20,149 nucleotides of DNA, taken from the NCBI GenBank assembly GCA_022600235.1, contig JAHZKS010000058.1:1-20149 (forward strand), written 5' to 3'. Of the stretch, positions 8,234 to 15,120 are shown piece after piece (the first letter of the stretch is position 1; the number at the start of each line of letters is the position of its first letter). The stretch comes from Alphaproteobacteria bacterium. GTDB taxonomy: Bacteria > Pseudomonadota > Alphaproteobacteria > Rickettsiales > JABSSG01. The position numbers and the translations under genes are program-made. Below the pieces are notes generated by a model. It was not told the DNA's origin. It searched no databases and was given only the letters and a program-made list of their open reading frames with translations.

Positions 8234-9471
8234 TTAACAATATTACCTATAAGTTTGTTTTCATTAAAATCAGAGATATATACATTTTTTATAGTATTCT
8301 GTGGCACATTTTCTGATATATGTATTTTTAGGAAATTTTCCATTACTCCAATATTATTTTTTTCTACAAGCACATTAACAGTTTGTCCAACAAATTCTTT
8401 GCTAAATTTGTTTAATTCTATTTTCCCTTGTCTTATTAATTCTTTAGTACGTTCTTTTCTTAGGTGTGGCTTAACTTGTGGCATTCTTGCTGCTGGTGTG
8501 CCATCTCGTTCAGAATATGGGAATGCATGTATATATTGTATGTTAGCTTCTTTTATTAAGTTTAGGCTGTTAGCAAACATTTCTTCTGTTTCTGTTGGGA
8601 ATCCAGCTATTATATCTGCTCCGAAAGCAGCGTCTTTTCTGTATTTTCTAACGATATTGCAAAAATCAATTACTTGATCTCTGTTATGCCTACGTTTCAT
8701 GCGTTTTAGGATCATATTATCTCCGGATTGAAGACTTATATGAAAATGGGGCATAAGTCGTTTTTCATGCAAAATCAGTTGTAGTAGGGTATTATCTACT
8801 TCTGCCACATCTATAGAAGAAAGTCTTAATCTAGGTAAATTAGGCACCAAAGATAAAAGTCTTTTAATCATTTCTCCAAGTGTTGGTTTGCCTGGTAGGT
8901 TTGATCCATAGTCTGTGATGTCTACACCAGTAAGTACTATTTCTTTATAACCTTGGTCTGCCAGCAAAGATACTTGATTTACTATATCTCCTATAGCAAT
9001 ACTTCTGTTATTTCCTCTGCCGAATGGAATGGTGCAGAAAGTGCATCTGTGGTTACACCCATTTTGTATTTCAATAAAAGCTCTAGTTTTACCACCAAAT
9101 GATGTCACTAAATGGCTTGCGCTCTCTTTTATATCCATTATGTCGCTTACTAATATTTTTTCTTTTGTATCTTTGCTGTAATTTTCTGAGTTAAATTTTT
9201 CTGTATTTCCTAAAACGAGATCTACTTCTTCTAGTTCGGAGTACTTCTTTGGATTAACTTGTGCAGCACATCCTGTAACTATGATTCTTTTAGTAGGGTG
9301 GTTTCTATTAGCTTTTTTTATGGATTTTATAGCTTGTTTCTCTGCTTCCTGAGTAACAGAGCACGTATTAAAGACTATTACATCTCCACTATCTACTTTG
9401 TCTAAAGAAGTTTTTATAACTTCACTTTCAAATATATTTAATCTACACCCAAAGGTTATTACTTTTTCCAT
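8230..9471 (-). CDS. mtaB: tRNA t6A37 methylthiotransferase MtaB
   Basis: A radical-SAM methylthiotransferase converting t6A at position 37 of tRNAs reading ANN codons to ms2t6A. The N-terminal domain has three cluster cysteines, C9 (TFGCRLN), C37 (FNTCSVT) and C68 (TGCAAQ). The radical-SAM motif CNHRCTFC gives C139, C143 and C146, followed by PFGRGNNRS. A TRAM-like region forms the last 60 or so residues. TFGCRLN, with R-L-N rather than the YGCQMN of MiaB or GC-x-KN of RimO, together with the 413-residue length, favours MtaB. It heads the mtaB-ftsY-mipZ unit and overlaps ftsY by four bases. No Shine-Dalgarno sequence is visible before the ATG. Confidence 0.9.
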   Translation of the reverse strand: MEKVITFGCRLNIFESEVIKTSLDKVDSGDVIVFNTCSVTQEAEKQAIKSIKKANRNHPTKRIIVTGCAAQVNPKKYSELEEVDLVLGNTEKFNSENYSKDTKEKILVSDIMDIKESASHLVTSFGGKTRAFIEIQNGCNHRCTFCTIPFGRGNNRSIAIGDIVNQVSLLADQGYKEIVLTGVDITDYGSNLPGKPTLGEMIKRLLSLVPNLPRLRLSSIDVAEVDNTLLQLILHEKRLMPHFHISLQSGDNMILKRMKRRHNRDQVIDFCNIVRKYRKDAAFGADIIAGFPTETEEMFANSLNLIKEANIQYIHAFPYSERDGTPAARMPQVKPHLRKERTKELIRQGKIELNKFSKEFVGQTVNVLVEKNNIGVMENFLKIHISENVPQNTIKNVYISDFNENKLIGNIVK

Positions 9472-9562
9472 CGTGGAGTTTTTTTTAGTTGTTCTTTAAA
9501 TAATATCTTGAAATATCTCCTTACAGAGTAATATACTGCAAGGCATTGAATTTCTTATCAAG

Positions 9563-9590
9563 TTTATAGCATAACTATCACATTTGTTAA
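9563..9590 (-). promoter_or_regulatory. Candidate promoter for mtaB-ftsY-mipZ
   Basis: On the minus strand, TTAACA (9585-9590), a 16-base spacer and TATAAA (9563-9568) each match the sigma-70 consensus at 5 of 6 positions. The predicted start is near 9556, giving a leader of about 85 bases. The -35 box lies inside the 14-base palindrome described separately. The dnaB promoter must lie in the same 126-base divergent gap, but I see only weak candidates for it (TTGAAT at 9546 with a poor -10). Confidence 0.45.
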
Positions 9591-9595
9591 CAAAT
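9582..9595. repeat. Perfect 14-bp palindrome ATTTGTTAACAAAT
   Basis: A perfect palindrome lies two bases before the dnaB ATG and covers the -35 box of the candidate mtaB promoter. It could be an operator serving both directions, or a small hairpin over the dnaB ribosome-binding region. In AT-rich DNA a chance origin is possible. Confidence 0.5.
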
Positions 9596-9597
9596 AT

Positions 9598-11076
9598 ATG
9601 GATTATTCATTAGAAGAAACAGTTCCAAAAGAAAGTAAAGCGCTTGAGAGAGTAGTGCCTTCTAATGTAATTGCTGAACAAATGTTGCTTGGTCATATAC
9701 TAACTGATAATGAAAACCTGAATAAAGTGAACGATCTTCTCAGGGGTGAACATTTTTTTGACCCCCTGCATCAAAAGATATATGAGTCTATTATTACATT
9801 TAATGATAAGGGTATTATAGCAACCCCTGTAACTCTAAAAAATTACTTTGACAAAGATGAAGCTTTTAAATCAAAAGGGGGAGCACAGTATCTAGTAGAG
9901 CTAGCTAGTTTGTCTACAACAATCATTAACATACATGACCATGCCAAAGTGATATTTGATTTGGCCTTAAAAAGAGAATTAATCGGAATAGGAGAGGAAA
10001 TAGTAAATAATGCTTTTGAAGCCAATATAGATACTTCTGGACAAGATCAAATAGAGATAGCTGAGCAAAAATTGTATAATGTTGCAAATACTTCTTCTGA
10101 TAATTCTGGTGGCTTTGTAGCTATAAGAAACACATTAGTAGAAACAATTGCAAAAGCTGAGAGCGCTTTTAAGAACAAAAATAAAATATCTGGTATTTCT
10201 ACAAATTTTATAGATTTAGATGAGCTATTAGGAGGGTTCCAAGATTCAGATTTAATTATTCTTGCTGGTCGTCCAGCTATGGGTAAAACAGCAATTACAA
10301 CAAATCTTGCGCTTAATTGTTGTAAGACATTAGCAGAGAGATCTGCTAAAGATAATGTAGAACAAAAGAAATTCGCAGTAGGGCTTTTTTCTCTTGAAAT
10401 GTCTGCTGACCAGTTAGCTAGTAGAATGATTTCTACAATATCAGGTGTGAGCACTACAAAGATTAGGACAGGCCATATAGATGAAGAAGAGTTCTTTTCA
10501 GTGCTTGATGCATCTAAGAAATTACAAGAGATGCCTTTATTTATAGATGATACTCCATCTTTATCTATATCTGCACTTCGTACAAGAGCAAGAAGGCTAA
10601 AAAGAAAATATAATTTAAGTTTACTATTTATTGACTACTTGCAGCTTATTAGGGCTAATATTAGTGGTTCTCGTGATTATAATAGAGTGCAAGAAATATC
10701 TGAAATCACACAAAGCTTAAAAGCGTTAGCAAAAGAGCTTAATATACCAGTTATTGCACTATCGCAATTATCACGTGCTGTGGAACAGAGAGAAGATAAG
10801 CGTCCTTTATTATCTGATCTTCGTGAATCTGGATCTATCGAACAAGATGCTGATATTGTTGCCTTTATTTATAGAGAAGAGTATTACTTAATGCGTAAAA
10901 AGCCAAAAGAGGGCACAGAAGCTTATTCTAAATGGCAGCAAGATATGAGTAATGTAAGCAATATTACAGAGCTGATTATTTCTAAGCATCGTAATGGCCC
11001 AGTAGGTGAAGTAAAGCTTTACTTCGAGCCTAGCTTAACAAAGTTTGTTAACTACACACAGAATCAATATCAGTAA
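9598..11076 (+). CDS. dnaB: Replicative DNA helicase DnaB
   Basis: The hexameric helicase that unwinds DNA ahead of the replisome and contacts DnaG primase and the loader. An N-terminal DnaB domain spans about residues 20-125 (PSNVIAEQMLLGHIL, FFDPLHQKIY), followed by a linker. The RecA-like core has Walker A GRPAMGKT at 224-231, FSLEMSADQLASRM, Walker B LLFIDYLQL, the ALSQLSRAVEQR sensor region with arginines, SDLRESGSIEQDAD and SKHRNGPVGEV. At 492 residues it is complete, with no intein at the common P-loop or DRESG sites. The ATG at 9598 lacks a Shine-Dalgarno sequence. Its stop shares one base with the alr start (TAATG). It is the first gene of dnaB-alr-mlaE-mlaF. Confidence 0.96.
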   Translation: MDYSLEETVPKESKALERVVPSNVIAEQMLLGHILTDNENLNKVNDLLRGEHFFDPLHQKIYESIITFNDKGIIATPVTLKNYFDKDEAFKSKGGAQYLVELASLSTTIINIHDHAKVIFDLALKRELIGIGEEIVNNAFEANIDTSGQDQIEIAEQKLYNVANTSSDNSGGFVAIRNTLVETIAKAESAFKNKNKISGISTNFIDLDELLGGFQDSDLIILAGRPAMGKTAITTNLALNCCKTLAERSAKDNVEQKKFAVGLFSLEMSADQLASRMISTISGVSTTKIRTGHIDEEEFFSVLDASKKLQEMPLFIDDTPSLSISALRTRARRLKRKYNLSLLFIDYLQLIRANISGSRDYNRVQEISEITQSLKALAKELNIPVIALSQLSRAVEQREDKRPLLSDLRESGSIEQDADIVAFIYREEYYLMRKKPKEGTEAYSKWQQDMSNVSNITELIISKHRNGPVGEVKLYFEPSLTKFVNYTQNQYQ

Positions 11077-12155
11077 TGATTAGTAATTCTCTATCAGTTT
11101 TGCGTATTAGCCTTACAAATATCAAAAAAAACTATTTAAATTTGGTAAAAAAAGTAGGTAAGAGCGTTTCTGTGGTTCCTGTTTTAAAATCTAATGCATA
11201 CGGAGTAGGGGTAGAAAGAGTAGCTATATCATTATATGAAGAAGGATGTAAAGAGTTCTATGTTGCAACTTTAGACGAAGGAATTGAGTTAAGAAAAATT
11301 TTAAAGAATGTTCGTATATATATTTTATTCGGTGTAAATAAAGGGCAAGAGTATTATCTCTTAAAGTATCACTTGACCCCAGTTTTAAATAACGAGTACC
11401 AAATAAACTTATGGCTTAAATGTGCAAAAGGAATTGAGGAGAAACTAGATGCTTGCTTAAATGTAGATATTGGTATGACAAGGTTAGGTATCGATATAGA
11501 GAGTTTTTCTAAGAACCTTAATAATATATCTGATAAGTTAGAGATTCATTATGTTTTAGGTCACCTTTCTGTAAGTGAGGATAAATCAAATGACTTTAAT
11601 AAAAAGCAGCTAGAGGTATTTAATAAGCTTCGTAAGAAATTTCCTCAGTTTAAATATAGTTTATCTAATTCTGGTGGTATTTTTTTAGGAAAAGACTATC
11701 ATTTTGATCAAGTGCGTCCAGGAATTGCTTTATATGGTACGGGTGCGAAAAATATTGAAGGAATGAATCCTGTTATCACATTAACGTCAGAAATTATTAA
11801 TATTTTTAATAATAATAATGCCGTTTATGTAGGTTATGGTTGTACCTACGAAGCAAAAGTTGGTACAATTGTTGCAGCTGTGCCTTTTGGCTATGGAGAC
11901 GGTTACCCTTTGGCTTTAAGTAACGTAGGATATTGCTTTATAAATAATAAGAAAGTACCAATTATTGGTAGAATCAGTATGGATTGTATGTCTATAAATA
12001 TTTCTAATCTTGATAAGAAATGCCAAGAAATAGGGCAAAAAGTAGAAATTATAGGTAGTAACATGAGTGTTGCGGATCTAGCAAAGTTGGCAGGAACTAT
12101 AGATTACAATGTTATGACATCATTAGGTCATCGTTATAAAAGAGAATATGTTTAG
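11076..12155 (+). CDS. alr: Alanine racemase
   Basis: A PLP-dependent enzyme making D-alanine from L-alanine for the wall; it feeds the Ddl encoded elsewhere in this window. The PLP lysine is K38 in VPVLKSNAYGVG. Further family marks are the SNSGG segment, RPGIALYG, the catalytic tyrosine in VGYGCTY, PFGYGDGYP and GRISMDCMSINIS. The middle differs from E. coli Alr in detail but keeps the TIM-barrel plus C-terminal beta-domain layout. At 359 residues it is of normal size. Its ATG overlaps the dnaB stop by one base, and mlaE begins nine bases after its stop. Confidence 0.93.
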   Translation: MISNSLSVLRISLTNIKKNYLNLVKKVGKSVSVVPVLKSNAYGVGVERVAISLYEEGCKEFYVATLDEGIELRKILKNVRIYILFGVNKGQEYYLLKYHLTPVLNNEYQINLWLKCAKGIEEKLDACLNVDIGMTRLGIDIESFSKNLNNISDKLEIHYVLGHLSVSEDKSNDFNKKQLEVFNKLRKKFPQFKYSLSNSGGIFLGKDYHFDQVRPGIALYGTGAKNIEGMNPVITLTSEIINIFNNNNAVYVGYGCTYEAKVGTIVAAVPFGYGDGYPLALSNVGYCFINNKKVPIIGRISMDCMSINISNLDKKCQEIGQKVEIIGSNMSVADLAKLAGTIDYNVMTSLGHRYKREYV

Positions 12156-12164
12156 AGGAGCTCT

Positions 12165-12938
12165 ATGGAATTTTTAGAGAAAATTGGTGAATACACAATA
12201 ATGTGCTTTTCTAATATAGGAAAGGTAATAATATTTTGTTTTTCTGGTATACATTCTGCTTTTACTAGGCCATTTTATTTTCGTCAGTTTTTGGATAATT
12301 TAGTTAGAATAGGGTTTTATTCAATCCCTGTTGTGGGCATGACAGCTTTATTCACAGGTGCGGTATTAGTTTTGCAAACTTATACTGGTTTCTCAAGATT
12401 TTCAGGAGAGAGTACTATACCTACAGTAGTTGTTTTATCAATTACTAGAGAGCTTGGTCCTGTGTTGGCTGGGCTTATGGTTGCAGGTCGTGTTGGTTCC
12501 TCTATTGCAGCAGAGATAGCAACTATGAAAGTTAGTGAACAGATTGATGCGCTAAAAACGCTTTCAGTTAATCCAGTTAGATATCTTGTTGCGCCAAGAA
12601 TATTAGCATGTACCTGTGTAATGCCTATTTTAGTTCTTATTGCTGATGTTATTGGAATATTAGGGGGGTATTTAGTTGCAACAGAGAAACTTGATTTTAA
12701 CAAGGCTCTTTATTTGAGTAACACTGTCACTTATTTAGAAGCAGAAGATGTTATTTCAGGATTAATTAAAGCAGCGATATTTGGTTTTATTATAGCGGTT
12801 TCTGGATGCTATAGCGGTTGTAATGCCAATAAAGGGGCAGAGAGTGTTGGAACTGCAACGATTAATGCAGTTGTTATGTCTTCTGTTTTAATACTATTTT
12901 TTAACTATATAACAACACAAATATTTTTTACGACATGA
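12165..12938 (+). CDS. mlaE: MlaE-type ABC transporter permease
   Basis: The integral permease of the Mla phospholipid transport system, which keeps the outer membrane asymmetric by moving phospholipids between the membranes. The MlaE/DUF140 signature stretches over residues 95-130 (RELGPVLAGLMVAGRVGSS, then AAEIATMKVSEQIDAL). About five hydrophobic membrane segments are visible (around 50-73, 88-108, 150-172, 196-215 and 236-255), with an amphipathic N-terminal region. At 257 residues it has the family length. A strong Shine-Dalgarno GAGGAG (12155-12160) precedes the ATG, overlapping the alr stop. It overlaps mlaF by four bases. No MCE-domain (mlaD) gene follows in this window. Confidence 0.92.
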   Translation: MEFLEKIGEYTIMCFSNIGKVIIFCFSGIHSAFTRPFYFRQFLDNLVRIGFYSIPVVGMTALFTGAVLVLQTYTGFSRFSGESTIPTVVVLSITRELGPVLAGLMVAGRVGSSIAAEIATMKVSEQIDALKTLSVNPVRYLVAPRILACTCVMPILVLIADVIGILGGYLVATEKLDFNKALYLSNTVTYLEAEDVISGLIKAAIFGFIIAVSGCYSGCNANKGAESVGTATINAVVMSSVLILFFNYITTQIFFTT

Positions 12939-13723
12939 CAGTGAAAAAAAGAAGAATTAAACTAGAGACAGTAAATCTCAAAAAGTCTTTTGGCTCAAAT
13001 GCTGTATTAGATGGGCTAAATTTAAAAATTAGAGAAAATGAGTCTTTAGTGATTTTAGGTGGATCTGGTAGCGGTAAATCTGTTTTAATTAAAAGCATTG
13101 TAGGTCTTATTGCACCTGACTCTGGTAAGGTGTTACTTGATGGAGATGACATAACTAATTTATCTTACAAAGCAAGATCAAATTTAATGAGTAGGTTTGG
13201 GTTTTTATTTCAAGGAGGCGCCTTGTTTGATAGTTTGCCTGTGTGGCATAATATAGCATTCTATCTAATACATAATAAATATATCTCAGATACTGAAGCA
13301 AAAAAAATTGCAGAAGAGAAATTGGCTATAGTTGGATTAGGAAAGGAAGTTTTAAATCTATTCCCATCAGAACTTTCGGGAGGAATGCAGAAAAGAGTGG
13401 CTCTTGCAAGAGCCATAGCAAATGATCCTGAAGTAATATTCTTTGATGAGCCAACAACAGGTTTAGACCCAATTATGAAGCATGTGATTGCGGATTTAAT
13501 ATGTAAATTTAGGAAAGAATTTGGTGCAACTACAATTACTATTACGCATGATATAGACACAGTAGATAAAATGGCATCAAGGGTTGCAATGCTTTATAAA
13601 GGTAAAATAGTCTGGAGCGGTGGAACAAAAGAAATGAACAAATCAAATAATAAAATATTTAGTCAATTCATTACTGGTAAGATAGAAGGGCCAATAAAGA
13701 TTGAAGGGGTATCTTCAAAGTAA
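12935..13723 (+). CDS. mlaF: MlaF-type ABC transporter ATP-binding protein
   Basis: The ATPase partner of MlaE, driving lipid transport at the inner membrane. Walker A is GGSGSGKS at residues 42-49, the Q-loop is in LFQGGALFDSLPV, the signature LSGGMQKR starts at 147, Walker B VIFFDEP is at 167-173, the D-loop is TTGLDP, and the H-loop is ITHD. The GGALFDSLPVWHN segment is typical of MlaF/Ttg2A rather than of other ABC ATPases. At 262 residues it is complete. Its ATG overlaps the mlaE stop by four bases (ATGA). Its last nine bases overlap the end of the convergent coiled-coil gene, which leaves no room for a conventional terminator. Confidence 0.93.
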   Translation: MTVKKRRIKLETVNLKKSFGSNAVLDGLNLKIRENESLVILGGSGSGKSVLIKSIVGLIAPDSGKVLLDGDDITNLSYKARSNLMSRFGFLFQGGALFDSLPVWHNIAFYLIHNKYISDTEAKKIAEEKLAIVGLGKEVLNLFPSELSGGMQKRVALARAIANDPEVIFFDEPTTGLDPIMKHVIADLICKFRKEFGATTITITHDIDTVDKMASRVAMLYKGKIVWSGGTKEMNKSNNKIFSQFITGKIEGPIKIEGVSSK

Positions 13724-14680
13724 CTTCTTTTTTCTAACGAATTGTTTGTTTTTTTGATTTTGTATCGTACTTCTGGTTTTGCTTTTTGGAGTTGTGCTTG
13801 GCCCAGTATTACTATTTGTGTTATATCTTTTACTTTTGTTTATATTGCTCAAAAGTGTTTTTGCCACTTTAATTGGAAGGGGTTTTTGAGAGAGTTTTTT
13901 GCTACTTGAAATATCTCTTTTTTCTATTTTATCTTTATTTGGATTATCATTAGATTTATTTTTTATTTCTTTTTTATTTGATCCTAATGAATTTGTATGT
14001 TTTTTTGCAATTGTTTTCAGTGGTTTAGGAGGGGGGGATGTTCCTTTTTTTAGAGCATCAATGTCTTTAGATGTTTTCTCTAGTGCTTTACTTTGCTGTT
14101 TAATCTGGATATCTATAGAGTCCTTATAGCTTTTTAGCCATTTCCCTGGTAAAAGAAATTTTGATAGAGCTGTTACTTCTCTGTCATCAATACTTTCTTT
14201 TATTAACTTTTCTTGACGTGATTTTAATTTTTTAAGAGTTTTTATTTTATCATGTTGATTGATTATTCTAGATAATTTTTTTTGTATTAATTTTAACTTT
14301 TTTTGTTCTTTTTCTAAGTTGCTGCGTAGCTTTGACAGAGATTTACTTAGATGTTTGATAATTGCTTTATCTTTGATATTTGCTGCTTGTTTCTCTATTT
14401 GTTCAATTTCTATTCCTATTTGCTCTATAACGGTTTTATATAAATTAATTTCGGTGTGTAATAATTCTTCAGTTTTAGATTCTTCTTTCCCTTTTTCTCT
14501 ACTGTTAATAGTATTGCTGTGCTTAGATTTTTTTAGCCCAATGATATTATGCATGTAATATTTATAGTCTTTGCTAAGAGTTTCTTGAAGTTGCATTTCA
14601 TTTTTATAGTCTATACCTAATGCTTGAAGTAGTGATTTAACTTTCTTTAGAAAGACGCTGCTATCATCTTGATTTTCCAT
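13715..14680 (-). CDS. Basic coiled-coil protein of unknown function
   Basis: I do not recognise a family. The 321-residue product has an N-terminal region (1-60), two helical stretches rich in Lys, Glu and Leu that look like coiled coils (about 70-165 and 183-212), then a low-complexity tail from about 213 rich in Lys, Asn, Ser, Thr and Pro. The tail begins with KKGTSPPPKP and ends in the basic VRKKKLL. There is no signal peptide, membrane segment or cysteine. The tail may be a flexible nucleic-acid- or membrane-binding region. A secreted effector is also possible for an intracellular bacterium, but nothing proves it. The ATG at 14680 sits in a divergent gap with the 69-residue ORF, and the stop overlaps mlaF. 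Codon choice looks like its neighbours'. Confidence 0.75.
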   Translation of the reverse strand: MENQDDSSVFLKKVKSLLQALGIDYKNEMQLQETLSKDYKYYMHNIIGLKKSKHSNTINSREKGKEESKTEELLHTEINLYKTVIEQIGIEIEQIEKQAANIKDKAIIKHLSKSLSKLRSNLEKEQKKLKLIQKKLSRIINQHDKIKTLKKLKSRQEKLIKESIDDREVTALSKFLLPGKWLKSYKDSIDIQIKQQSKALEKTSKDIDALKKGTSPPPKPLKTIAKKHTNSLGSNKKEIKNKSNDNPNKDKIEKRDISSSKKLSQKPLPIKVAKTLLSNINKSKRYNTNSNTGPSTTPKSKTRSTIQNQKNKQFVRKKKLL

Positions 14681-14708
14681 AACAAGAGCTTATTAGTTTA
14701 TGAAATTG

Positions 14709-14727
14709 TATCAATAATGTGTTGATA
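14709..14727. repeat. Dyad TATCAA-N7-TTGATA in divergent gap
   Basis: Perfect 6-base arms (14709-14714 and 14722-14727) lie in the 87-base gap between the coiled-coil gene and the 69-residue ORF. The position suits an operator just downstream of the candidate promoter of the coiled-coil gene. No regulator is identified. Confidence 0.35.
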
Positions 14728-14728
14728 A

Positions 14729-14756
14729 ATTATTAATAGTAAAAAACTATTTACAA
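14729..14756 (-). promoter_or_regulatory. Candidate promoter for the coiled-coil gene
   Basis: On the minus strand, TTGTAA (14751-14756), a 16-base spacer and AATAAT (14729-14734) match consensus at 4 and 5 of 6. The predicted start is about 40 bases before the ATG at 14680. In such AT-rich DNA this is a modest candidate. Confidence 0.35.
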
Positions 14757-14767
14757 ATGCGTTCTAT

Positions 14768-14977
14768 ATGTCTATATCTGTCACTTCAACTAAGTATATG
14801 GTACGTGTGAAGAACACTATTAGAGTATTTTCTGAAAAATCTTCAATAAAAGAAGATGTTATAGTAGATGAGGAAGGTAAGCATTTCATTTGTATGGAAG
14901 TAGGGAAGATGAAGTATTGTACTACCTTAGATAAACCTGATGTTTCTAAATCTTCTAAGTCAAATTTTAATAAATAA
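14768..14977 (+). CDS. Small orphan protein, 69 residues
   Basis: I do not recognise this protein. It is a short soluble product with a beta-strand-like middle (EDVIVDEEGKHFICMEVGKM), two cysteines and a Ser/Lys/Asn-rich tail. There is no signal peptide or membrane helix. Codon choice resembles that of the surrounding genes, and the protein has a balanced charge pattern, so I favour it as real. A longer open frame on the other strand (14764-15099) would start inside the terminator hairpin and looks like a shadow. There is no Shine-Dalgarno sequence before the ATG at 14768. A second ATG (14798) could also serve. It is followed by the structured region ending in the terminator at 15073-15120, which could also end its transcript. 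Confidence 0.5.
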   Translation: MSISVTSTKYMVRVKNTIRVFSEKSSIKEDVIVDEEGKHFICMEVGKMKYCTTLDKPDVSKSSKSNFNK

Positions 14978-14994
14978 TAAGTAAAGTTATACAA

Positions 14995-15028
14995 AATAGT
15001 TAAAGCTACTTGACTATTGTTAACTATT
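14995..15028 (+). repeat. Inverted repeat AATAGTTAA-N16-TTAACTATT
   Basis: Perfect 9-base arms at 14995-15003 and 15020-15028 flank the -35 box of the predicted promoter at 15010-15038. The right arm lies in the promoter spacer. The layout fits an operator for a dimeric regulator, or, in read-through RNA from the 69-residue ORF, a hairpin with a 16-base loop. Confidence 0.5.
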
Positions 15029-15038
15029 AAGTTATAAG
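15010..15038 (+). promoter_or_regulatory. Sigma-70-like promoter for the predicted small RNA
   Basis: TTGACT (15010-15015), a 17-base spacer and TATAAG (15033-15038) match consensus at 5 of 6 positions each with ideal spacing. The predicted start is 15043-15046, only about 75 bases before a strong plus-strand terminator, and there is no ORF of any size between them. Confidence 0.55.
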
Positions 15039-15043
15039 AGTTG

Positions 15044-15120
15044 TTGCATATAAATGCAACATAACCCTCTCCGATGCGTCTTATACGTTGGCCCCCCAAT
15101 GTGTAGGACGCATTTTTTTT
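15044..15120 (+). ncRNA. Predicted small RNA of about 75 nt with C-rich linker and loop
   Basis: No known family is recognised. The predicted transcript starts at or just inside a perfect 7-bp hairpin (GTTGCAT at 15043-15049, loop ATAA, ATGCAAC at 15054-15060). A probably unpaired linker holding CCCTCTCC (15065-15072) follows, then a terminator hairpin whose four-base loop is CCCC, ending in eight T. Unpaired C-rich segments of this kind commonly pair with purine-rich Shine-Dalgarno sequences in bacterial small RNAs, so a trans-acting regulator is plausible. Evidence is promoter, structure and terminator only; expression is not known. It could instead be the 3' end of the 69-residue ORF's mRNA. 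It is convergent with the Ppx/GppA-like gene, whose stop lies in the T tract. Confidence 0.5.
15073..15120 (+). terminator. Intrinsic terminator, 18-19 bp stem, plus strand
   Basis: Positions 15074-15091 pair without a break with 15096-15113 around loop CCCC, with one more G-U pair outside, and then T8 at 15113-15120. Three or four of the pairs are G-U in plus-strand RNA and would be C-A mismatches in minus-strand RNA. On the minus strand the 3' flank has no T run either. The terminator therefore acts on plus-strand transcripts only: the small RNA and any read-through from the 69-residue ORF. Confidence 0.88.

Noticed and set aside
8230..9471. MiaB or RimO
   Set aside because: The GCRLN motif, length and cysteine spacing fit MtaB better.
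13899..14129. Open frames on the plus strand within the coiled-coil gene, such as 13899-14129 and 14259-14558
   Set aside because: They read as hydrophobic Phe/Leu-rich products because they are antisense to Lys/Glu/Asn-rich codons; no other evidence supports them.
14764..15099. 111-codon open frame on the minus strand
   Set aside because: It would start inside the terminator hairpin and run antisense through the small RNA and the 69-residue ORF, with no ribosome-binding site and no family similarity.
14978..15118. tRNA or tmRNA in the structured gap
   Set aside because: There is no cloverleaf, T-loop GTTCRA or CCA end; the hairpins are consistent with a small RNA and terminator only.
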